From: Ophioderma brevispina
Lineage: Eukaryota > Echinodermata > Ophiuroidea > Amphilepidida > Ophiodermatidae
Reading direction: 5' to 3'
DNA: 64,000 nucleotides
Assembly: GCA_023653785.1 (NCBI GenBank)
Contig: JAMKCH010001624.1
Coordinates: 1 to 64,000 of the forward strand
The notes below the pieces were generated by a model that ran no database searches, had not been told where the DNA came from, and worked only from the letters and a program-made list of their open reading frames with translations. The translations under genes and the position numbers were made by a program. How positions within the stretch are numbered: the first letter of the stretch is position 1; each line of letters opens with the position of its first letter. This document shows, piece by piece, positions 56,161-64,000 of the stretch.

Positions 56161-56982
56161 CAGTAACTGCTAGTAACAATGATACTGAAAAAACCCCTTC
56201 AGTTTTTAAGACAGCTCGAGGAAAATTTTCTAAGAATACAGAACAACTTGGAAAGAAGATAGAAAATGAAGACTTAGTGGAACTAGTCAATGGGCTATTT
56301 GCCGATGGCATACCTTATGATTAGGTGAAAGACACCATGAACAAAATTTCAAGACCTCAGAACTTGAATAAGCTTACCCCTGTGAGGGTGGATGCGCTAA
56401 TTTGGAATCTCTTGCGACCTCAGACGAGAACATTTGATGAAAAAAATGGAGATTATTCAAGCTTGTTTGGCCAAAGCTGGATGTTCTCTTGCCCAAGCCT
56501 TGGACATTTTTTATGGTCCGGGCAGACTTGGACGAATGGAAGAGATAGCATTACTTGGAACTAATGCACTAGGCCTGTTGGGCCATGCCTATCATTCTCT
56601 TTGCCTCAGATGACGGGAGTTGCATAAACCTGATGAAGATGGCAGATATGCAAACCTGTGCTCCTCCAATATGGATCACAATGAGTATTTGTACGGGGGG
56701 GACGTACAAGAAACAGTCAAAAAGATTGGTGATGACTACAAAACAGTTCATGGTAGGGGAAGAGATTATCACAGAAGAGGCAATGACAGGGGTTATTGGC
56801 GAAATTTGGATTACAATAGCATCAATAATTTTTGGAATTGGATTGTATGGAACAATCCTGTGCACCATATCCATGGAAATGGGCACAATACGAGATGCAT
56901 TATGGGGATCGTGGAAATCGTCTAATACGAGTGATCAATATGACCCTGGAGATCCATGTTGTGTTTTAAATAAATCTCTATA
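56161..56982 (+). pseudogene. Gag-like retroelement ORF, broken
   Basis: A recognisable reading frame with several breaks: an in-frame TAG at 56322-56324, a frame change in the A-run near 56440-56450, and an in-frame TGA at 56611-56613. Visible pieces include LIWNLLRPQTRTFDEK, GCSLAQALDIF, LLGHAYHSLCLR and YANLCSSNMDHNEYLYGGDV. The order (a W-x-x-L start, a small-residue helix, then RRREL-like, then LC, then LYGGD) resembles gag-like proteins of invertebrate retroelements of the DIRS kind. The class is tentative. A basic, Asn-rich tail follows, then ATAAA-type sequence at 56968. Its 3' end recurs at 60140-60278. Confidence 0.55.
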
Positions 56983-58030
56983 TTAAGGGCAGTGTGAACC
57001 TTGAGTTTCTGAGTATCTATTTTGGTTTGTAACTTTGCAAATATTTGATTATTGTATGTAAAAGTATACATTTCTAGAAAGAAAATTGGACGATGAACCC
57101 GATGATGGCATCAGATTAATGTAAAACTTTCCGTATTTTGAGAAAAATACTAAAAAAACACGATTTTGCCCCAAAATTGTCAGACAGCATAACAAAAACA
57201 ATTTGAATTTTCATGATTTCTTATGTTTTTTTTAGAAGACAAATTTGTCTAGGGACGTTTTTTTCATTTTTTAAAAATAGTGCTTACTTTTCGAAATATA
57301 AGGAAAAATGTCAAAAAAGTGTGATTTTTACTTTTCTTTTCCAAAATTTGAGTATATATTGGAGAATATCTTTAGTTAGAAATCGAAAAATGAAAAATTG
57401 ATAAAACCGTCCCTAGAGAAGACCGATTGCTATTGTAGGAAAGTTAAACCTTACCTTTTACTTCGGTATTTTTGGAGTTATCTTGTCTGAAAATTTGCCA
57501 AATTTTGCGAAAATTGAACATTGAGAAAATCCGTGTTTTAGTAAAAAAGTGATTTTCACGCAATTTCAAGCTGTCTCTTTCTCAAATAACTTTATCTTTG
57601 AACTTCAAAATTGAGTATGTTGTGCAAGTGATGAAAATACATCTTTATGCACTATTGAATCAAACATATTTTGTCTCTAACTCCAGAAATTAGAAATTGA
57701 AATTTCATCTGGTCTAAATTAGCGCTTTGTTTACATTTTCAAATATTATTTTTCGTTTCATTACGCAGCAAAAATTCACCGCGCAACACGATGGTGCACC
57801 TTGCGCCTGACGGCGTGAAATGTGCTTAAATTCCCGCCGTTTAGACCAAGCGGTTTTTGTGACTTTAAATGGTCAAATAGCTCTTTTAAATCGGCAAAAA
57901 ATACAGCTCAGGATTGTCTGCAGTGGATAACCTTTGTTGGGAACTATAGAACACAGTTTGATGTTTAAAATGGTGCAAAAATCAGAAATTCGTGTAAAAA
58001 CAAAAGCACCAGGGTTGACACTGTCCTTAA
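56983..58030 (-). mobile_element. 1 kb TTAA element, copy 3 (intact)
   Basis: TTAAGGGCAGTGTGAACC at the left, GGGTTGACACTGTCCTTAA at the right, flanked by TTAA on both sides. Interior equals 47279-48094 plus 50102-50299 inverted. It has inserted at TATTAA in the 3' end of the gag-like relic, and the matching unoccupied sequence is at 60272-60282. There is no transposase frame, so it is non-autonomous. TTAA duplication suggests piggyBac-type mobilisation. Confidence 0.8.
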
Positions 58031-58613
58031 TATGCTAATCAAGTCGCTCTCTTCTCTGGATGTTGTATGTCTGTGTCTGTCTGCAAGAGAGCCAGGTGTT
58101 AACGCTATACGTTCTTCATCACCTAATAGGCCAAGAATTAGTCAGCTTTTGTTTATCCGCGCGTGAATGAAAGTAATCCCGTTTTATGCATGCACAAATC
58201 TTACCCCAAGCGTGCGCCGCACGTACGCACGCAATGCGTCTGCTGCGTAGTATTGCCTTGCAGTGTGCCAGCGCATTCTATATCAATTTGCAGGTGAAGA
58301 CTGCCACTTTGGTGATGAACAAAGACAGTATCCCCAACCAACAACCACCCACCACCTACCCTAACAACATGTTTCTCATTTGTCTTAACCCCAGATTGTT
58401 CTGGAGAACATACACAAATGCTTCATAATAGCATAATGACTAATGTCTCCACTGGACATGGTTTTTTCATGGAATACAACTCCACGGTCATGGAAATGAC
58501 GCTAGAAGTATCTTGATATTGACAAATTTCACATGCGTCACTGGACATATGAAGGACGGACGGGGTAAGAACTTTGCGAATACTTAAGCGTTACTAGCGG
58601 GGGGGGGGGGGGG
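58031..58613 (+). repeat. Poly-G-ended unit, copy 1
   Basis: Continues the sequence interrupted by the TTAA element (ATGCTAATCAAGTCGCTCTC, as at 60283 onward). Then TGAAAGTAATCCCGTTTTAT and GCATGC, GCGTGCGCCGCACGTACG, CTATATCAATTTGCAGGTG, AATGTCTCCACTGGACATG, and AACTTTGCGAATACTTAAGC, ending in a 15-base G run at 58599-58613. Open frames differ in length among copies. Confidence 0.7.
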
Positions 58614-58896
58614 ATAACCTAATTAAGTACTCGTAAAATACTATGGTCCCAAAATATGGAACACATTAGTAACAGTATCATTAACAACTCTAAAACCATT
58701 AAATGCTTTTAAATGTCATCTAAAACCAGAGTAAGTTAAAAATATTTAAATTAGAACCTATTTGATAACCAGTCTAAAACATGTCATAAGTTTTTTCCCC
58801 GCAATTTTATAGTTACACTCAACTAATTGCAAACCCTTTTCTACTTCTCTTTTATCCTTTCTTTTACAAGAATTATTCAGCTTGTTTAAGCGCGTG
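58614..58896. repeat. Spacer shared by poly-G units 1 and 2
   Basis: ATAACCTAATTAAGTACTCG, TGGTCCCAAAATATGGAA, CTAAAACCATTAAA and CATCTAAAACCAGAGT recur after the second poly-G at 59377-59530, so the repeated block extends past the G run. Confidence 0.65.
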
Positions 58897-59376
58897 ATGA
58901 AAGTAATCCCGTTTTATGCATGCAAATCTTACAAGCGTGCGCCGCACGTACATCACGCAATGCGTATGCTGCGGGAGTATGGGACTTCCAAGGTTATGCC
59001 TGCGCTATTCTATATCAATTTGCAGTTGGAGAACTTGCCAATTGGTGTAGAACAAAGTACAGATCCAACCAACCAACCAACCCACCACCTACCCTAACAA
59101 ATTTTTCTCATTTGTCCTTAACCCTAGATTGTTTCGGAGAACATCCACAATGCCTCTAATAGCATTATGCTATAATGGTCTCACGGACATGTTTTTTTTC
59201 ATGGAATACAACTACACAGGTCATGGAAATGACGCGAGAGGTTATTCTTGTTATGAACACATTATCACATGCTTCACTGGACAATATGAAGGACGCGAGG
59301 TAGGCGGTAGTGGTAGAACTTTTTGCGAAACTCTTGAAGGAGTACTAGCGGCGGGGGGGGGGGGGGGGGGGGGGGG
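58897..59376 (+). repeat. Poly-G-ended unit, copy 2
   Basis: Same order of landmarks as copy 1, about 730 bases downstream: AAGTAATCCCGTTTTATGCA, CAATTTGCAGTTGGAGAAC, CACCTACCCTAACAA, GAACATCCACAATGCC, CACTGGACAATATGAAGGAC, then a 24-base G run (59353-59376). Confidence 0.75.
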
Positions 59377-60139
59377 ATAACCTCATTAAGTACTCAGTAA
59401 AAACTTTGGTCCCAAAAATATGGAAACACCACTTAGTAACCAGATCATAAAACTCTAAAACCATTAAAAAATGATTTTAAATTTCATCTAAAACCAGAGT
59501 TAATAATAAATATTAAATTAGAACCTATTTTGATAACCAGTCATAAAACAGTCATACGTTTTTTCCCCTAATTCTATAGTGACCACTCAATATTGCCAAT
59601 CACTTTTCTCTTCTCTTTTATCCTTTCTTTACTGGTTCGACACCCAGTACACAATGTTCTTTGGACCCTGCTCTTGTTTAAAGCAATATAATTGTCAATG
59701 TCATCGTCCTGTTCTGTCTTGTCTGTCTTGTCCACAGGTATTTAAATTAGTTAATTTAATCATTTGTAGATTTTTATGTTTGGGTCATGCTCAAAAGTCA
59801 ATCAGACTTAATATGGCCTCTCCTGCATTTGATATCATGCCCCATTTTCAACATTCTGTATATATTTTTCCTCTTAAATATGTCAATATTTATCCAATAA
59901 TAAGGTAAATCATTGTATCATTTTGCATGTATGGACTGAATGAATAATGCTAATAGAACTAATTTGAATTGAATTGTATTCAAGGTGGCTATCTGCTCGA
60001 GTACAACAAGTGCGGTCACCGCACCGTGGGGATTAGTTGAACATACTGGACGAATACTGCTCAACCTTGCACGTCACAGATTAGGTTAAGTTTCTAGTAT
60101 TACGCTCTGAACCGTATCTTTTTAGCTGACTTGAGGATG
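59377..60139. other. Spacer and unassigned stretch
   Basis: The first ~150 bases repeat 58614-58760. The remainder (59560-60139) is unassigned, with one 109-residue open frame (59579-59908) that shows no domain and is absent after copy 1. Confidence 0.45.
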
Positions 60140-60278
60140 GTACAAAATTCCTGGATTGGAAATAGGCACACAATTACGAGATTTGCATTACGGGGATCAG
60201 TGGAAAGTCTTCTAATACAAGTGATCAATTTCACCCTAGAGATCATGTTGTGACGTTTTAAATAATCTATATATTAAT
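60140..60278 (+). pseudogene. Second copy of the gag-like element's 3' end
   Basis: ACGAGATTTGCATTACGGGG, TCTTCTAATACAAGTGATCA and CACCCTAGAGATCATGTTG match 56885-56982. It continues through TCTATATATTAATAGGCTCA without a TTAA element, providing the empty-site version of 56983-58030. Only the last ~130 bases of the relic are present. Confidence 0.65.
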
Positions 60279-60282
60279 AGGC

Positions 60283-60859
60283 TCAAAGTGTCTCTCTCTC
60301 TTTTTCTATGTATGTGTGTATGCCAGGTAAGTATTACTTCTCATCCCTAATAGGCACGGATTATCCGCTGTTTGTTATGCCGCGTGTGAAAGTAATCTGT
60401 TTTATGCATGCGAAGGTTCTTACCACAATGCGTGCCGGCCGCGCAAGTACTTCATGCAATGCGTCTGCTGCAGTAGTATATTGCTTGCAGTTGTGCCCGC
60501 CGCTATTTTTAATCAATTAAGGTGTGAAGAAACTTGCCAATTTGGTGATGAACAAACTAGTAGAGTATCCACCCAAACACCCAAACCTAACCCGAAACAA
60601 ATTTTCTTCCTTTGTGTTAAAAACCCCAGATTGTTCGGGAAACATCCACAAATGCTGTAATAGCATATCACTGACAACGTCTCCACTGGACATGTTTTTT
60701 TCAACAAATACAACTAGGCAGGCATGGAAATGGACCACTAGAGGTATCCTTGATAGTCAACATCATTATCACATGCTTCACATGACACTATTAAAGGAAG
60801 TTGGGTAAGAAACTTTTGCGAATACGTGGTGGAGTACCAGCGGGGGGGGGGGGGGGGGG
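60283..60859 (+). repeat. Poly-G-ended unit, copy 3
   Basis: Starts after the gag-like 3' end just as copy 1 does after its TTAA insertion. Landmarks: GTGAAAGTAATCTGTTTTAT, GTGCCGGCCGCGC, GATTGTTCGGGAAACATCC, AACGTCTCCACTGGACATG, TTTTGCGAATACGTGGTGG, AGTACCAGC, then an 18-base G run at 60842-60859. Confidence 0.75.
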
Positions 60860-61066
60860 AATAAATGCTGTAATAGCATTAATGCTAATAATGTCTCCAA
60901 TGGAACATGGGTTTTCACCAATAAAAATAGGCAGGCCAAGGGGAATGACACTAGAGGTATCCTTATAGGGAAACATCATTATCACATGCTGCAATGGACA
61001 CCAAAGAAGGAATATGTGAGGTAAGAACTTTTTGCGAATACTTGATGGAGTACCAGCCGGGGGGGG
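60860..61066 (+). repeat. Poly-G-ended unit, copy 4 (3' part only)
   Basis: Joined directly to the G run of copy 3: ATAAATGCTGTAATAGCATT, AATGTCTCCAATGGAACATG, ATCATTATCACATGCTGCAA, TTTTTGCGAATACTTGATGG, AGTACCAGCC, then 8 G at 61059-61066. The loss of the unit's 5' half and a poly-G junction suggest rearrangement at the G tract. Confidence 0.7.
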
Positions 61067-61384
61067 ACTTGTATTCCCAGGTGCATATCATGCTCATGTA
61101 CAACCCATGGGGATTCGTTGTGCACCTCTTTTTTGTGCGTTTGTTTATAGTGGGTAATGCAGACTGTTACCTAAAATTAACCATGTACCGGGAATTGATA
61201 TGATTGAGCATCTTACCTATTTGCTACGCTAAAGGAAATGGCATTGACATATTTTCAACACGAGGCGGTTCTCGAACACAAGTGTTCGCCTTGTGCTTTC
61301 GCGCATAGCTGTAAGACCAGAGCAGCAGACCTAGTGCAACTTGTATGATAGAGGGTGTCCCAAAAAGTTGTGCAAGCAGATGCA
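61067..61384. other. Unassigned spacer
   Basis: No recognised feature. GAGGCGGTTCTCGAACACAA / TTCGCCTTGTGC near 61262-61300 forms weak local pairing only. Confidence 0.4.
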
Positions 61385-61575
61385 GTGAAGATGCAGATAT
61401 CCCCTCCCCAACACCCCGCAACACCCAACACCCGCCTCAACACCCCACCCCCTACCCCAACACCCGCAGCCCCCTACCCCCTCCCCACATCCATCGAACA
61501 AACCTTGACCACCCTCCCGGCCACCCCCCCACCCCCTCCTCGCCCAACACCCTATCCCCTCCTCTTATCATATTT
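61385..61575. repeat. C-rich AACACCCC-type degenerate tract
   Basis: Blocks such as CCCCAACACCC, CCTACCCCAACACCCGC and CCCCACCCCCTCC, with G nearly absent from the plus strand. Irregular units; composition resembles, but is not collinear with, the pyrimidine minisatellites at 29.5 and 34.2 kb. Overlapping open frames are compositional. Confidence 0.6.
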
Positions 61576-62322
61576 TATGCCCCAAAAGTGCCACTTTGAC
61601 CCCTTATGATTCACCCAAAGATGGCATGGCATATAGCACAGCGTGAGGGGAATTTCATCTCGGTCATATAGCCAGGCGGTTGAGGGAAATTCAGCTCGAA
61701 TTAAATTCCTCGTTCGAGAATTTTGGTAGCCGCTGTTGGATTCATTTTTTAATTAACTTCAGATATCCAAACGGCCAAAGTCGGCTTTGGGGAATTTCTT
61801 TTACGAGCAACTGAAGATTTGTTACTTTTTATACTTATCTGAAACTGAATTCTAAAAACCAGCTGAGTTAAACGGTGACGCCTTATATATCGATGGCTTA
61901 ATAACGCTAATCTCGGGCGTCCAATGGTGTTGCGTTTGCTGCGTTTTATGGGCATTGGCGCAGGTTAATTTCTTCTGACTGATATTCATACACTGTGACT
62001 TCGTATCACAGTGAAAGATGGGCATAAATTCATATTCGAGCACAATTAATAAAACATCCAAGGGGGAAATTGTATGTGTGATCTGATATCTGATTTTTAC
62101 TAAACCGTAAGCTTATATAGAGAACAAACCAAAACATTGATAAGTAATATACATAAACTACGTAGCACGTTTTGTTGTTTAGGGGGAGGTGGTAAATGTT
62201 TCACGGTAAAAAGAACCGGACAGTGCAAACGCATGTTGTTTAAAGGTTATACAGTTTGTTTTGACCGTGAACTGAACAATCCTGTTAAACAACTGGTAAA
62301 CTTTTAAACAACTGTTCGTCTG
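61576..62322. other. Unassigned stretch
   Basis: No gene or repeat recognised. Minus-strand open frames at 61749-62061 overlap each other in two frames and show no domain. Confidence 0.4.
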
Positions 62323-62621
62323 TGTAATTTTACGGACCCCGTGATGGGTAATTATCCGGAACTGCGATAGAGAAAACTATGAAAAACTGATTTCATGGGC
62401 AAAGCCTCGTGAATTCCATATTTATGGACATTCAATTGAACGGGCAGTTAACCCAAAATTTGCCCGGAATGCCCCGTATTTGGAACAAATGACATTTCCG
62501 GCAGCAAATGTCATGGCATAATCTGAGATTTTACGTCACTTTGCCCATATAATCAGTTTTACGTAGTCCGTTCTTCTCGCAATTACGGACTAGTTACCTT
62601 ACGGGGTCCTGAGAAAATTAC
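62323..62621. mobile_element. Hairpin MITE, GTAATTTTACGGACCCCGT ends
   Basis: GTAATTTTACGGACCCCGTG at the left, inverse of TTACGGGGTCCTGAGAAAAT at the right. Pairing resumes inside: AAAAACTGATTTCATGGGCA / TTTGCCCATATAATCAGTTT. Arms of ~100 imperfect bases. No frame. Confidence 0.7.
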
Positions 62622-62651
62622 GAATTTTTTTTACATGTTGATTACATTATT

Positions 62652-63106
62652 ATAGAATTCCGCGGTTCTTCGGCTTTAGCGCTCGCTGATATTAAAGAAT
62701 AGAAGCTGTGGGCCGCCCACTGACCTTTGACCCGGCAAGTGACCTTTGATTCATCAGATTGAGGGATCGCATGGTTCACCTATGACAAAAGTTTGGTTGC
62801 CAATTGAACTTCGGTTTCAATTTTAGATCAATTTACATTTTTAGCCCATTTTTTCAACTTGACCTCACATGACCTTTCAACAGGACCTTTGACCTCATCA
62901 ATATATGAGGGATCCCATTGTGCACCTATGACAGAAGTTTGGTTCCAATTGAAGTTAAACTTTTCAATTGAGGTCAATTAAAAAACAACTTAACAATTTT
63001 TGGCACACACATTCACACAAACACACACACAAACACACACACATACATACACACGCACAACGGATTGCTAAGTGTCCTGCCAGCTATAGCTGGCGGCCCA
63101 CAAAAA
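62652..63106 (+). repeat. TGACCT-rich dispersed repeat, copy F (full length)
   Basis: TAGAATTCCGCGGTTCTTCG at the start, two internal units (TGACCTTTGACCC at 62721; GGACCTTTGACCT at 62883), a CA microsatellite (about 63004-63056) and GCCAGCTATAGCTGGCGGCC at the end. Very close to copy D in order, length and wording. Confidence 0.8.
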
Positions 63107-64000
63107 GCGAAGAAATCATCAGTCAGTCAGGGAGGTGAAAATTACTAATAGAAGAGTTTAGTGAAGAGCATCTGATCTTTTGCAGGATTATCAGAAATAC
63201 GATCCACAAAATCCCCTGTTAGTTCGAAATGTAAAAAAAAAAAAGTGGTTGCTTATCATGAAACTGGACGGGAAAAGTCAAACACTTTCATGTATTATTA
63301 GATGTTTGTTTATACTCTTTTGTTCCTTAATTGTTTACAAAATGGCATAAAAATAATTTTAATTATTTTATGAAATGACACTAAAATGTCGCTGTTTCAC
63401 TGAAAATTAATATTACCATACGTGCACTCAGCCGCATGAGAAAAAATGGTGAGGCCTTTTTTAATTTAAGTTTAGAAGGAATAGACCCCGGCGGGGTCTC
63501 TAAAATCACATGAAAGTGACTGTGGTTGAGTAGTAACACATACACACTTAGGCAGGCTATCATCCATCAAAATTTCAGGATTGAAAACATTAATTCAATA
63601 AAAGTGAAAGATACAAAATAAGTTTGACCTTATCTCAAAACATGAGAGGGCTACGAAAATCTAATACTTTTTATGTGGCCTTATCAATGACAAAAATAAA
63701 ATAAGTTAGAGGGGTGGGGCCATCAGCCTTAAGTATAGGACTTCATCGATCCTTTGGTTTGTTCCCTATAGTGTTGTATACAGTGCCAGTGGGGAAATGT
63801 AAACTCAACCTTGTTCCTATAGAAGAACAAAACCTTGCGCAACCCTGGCAATTTCTATTAATTAAACAGATTTAGTGATTGACAAATCTAAAAAAAAAGA
63901 GCTTCGAATGATCAATATAATACTCCTGATAATACTCATGGTCAAAACTTCCTCCCTCATCACCCCTTCCCCATCTTCTCCCTCCCATAAGTAAATATCC
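63107..64000. other. Unassigned end of window
   Basis: AT-rich with a short A run (about 63231-63244). No gene, RNA or element recognised. The minus-strand open frame at 63381-63563 has no domain. Confidence 0.4.

Overview
This window looks like repeat-dense intergenic or intronic DNA from an animal nuclear genome, most likely a marine invertebrate. The sequence is AT-rich and has no operons or ribosome-binding sites. It carries tRNA-derived SINE heads, a LINE tail, a Ty3/Gypsy retrotransposon, dozens of short inverted-repeat (MITE-like) elements, and CA, TAA, poly-A and poly-G tracts. The species is not identifiable by eye. I found no credible host protein-coding gene, rRNA, functional tRNA or CRISPR. 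The longest open frames fall inside repeats and lose their frame between copies. Copies of a repeat differ mainly by 1-2 base indels, which reflects age, assembly error, or both.

Layout. 0-4.1 kb: an array of three ~0.8-1.5 kb units with inverted ends, separated by long hairpins. 4.2-6.2 kb: a TA-flanked inverted-repeat element. 6.4-18.3 kb: MITEs, a 1.64 kb tandem duplication (8.8-12.0 kb), a LINE fragment and two SINE-like pieces. 18.3-21.1 kb: nothing recognised. 21.1-26.4 kb: a decayed antisense retrotransposon with LTR, tRNA-type primer-binding site, gag, protease, integrase and the start of reverse transcriptase, in the unusual integrase-before-RT order. 26.4-35 kb: hairpin MITEs, copies of a repeat rich in the direct repeat TGACCTTTGACCT, and pyrimidine minisatellites. 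35-47.2 kb: mostly unassigned DNA with two MITEs, a ~2.3 kb hAT-like element and a tandem family with an exon-like core. 47.3-55.1 kb: one ~1.08 kb TTAA-flanked element split into three pieces by two later insertions. 55.1-61.1 kb: a TTAA MITE, a gag-like retroelement relic carrying another TTAA element, and an array of units ending in poly-G. 61.1-64 kb: a C-rich tract, a hairpin MITE, one more TGACCT-family repeat, and unassigned sequence.

The genes do not form a working system. The main content is a record of transposition: nested insertions, internal empty-site comparisons, and several TTAA-flanked families that look like non-autonomous piggyBac-type elements. The most notable sequence signals are the DR1-like nuclear-receptor half-site arrangement spread by two unrelated repeats, the hairpin-separated array at the left end, and a bipartite motif shared by two unrelated non-coding blocks.
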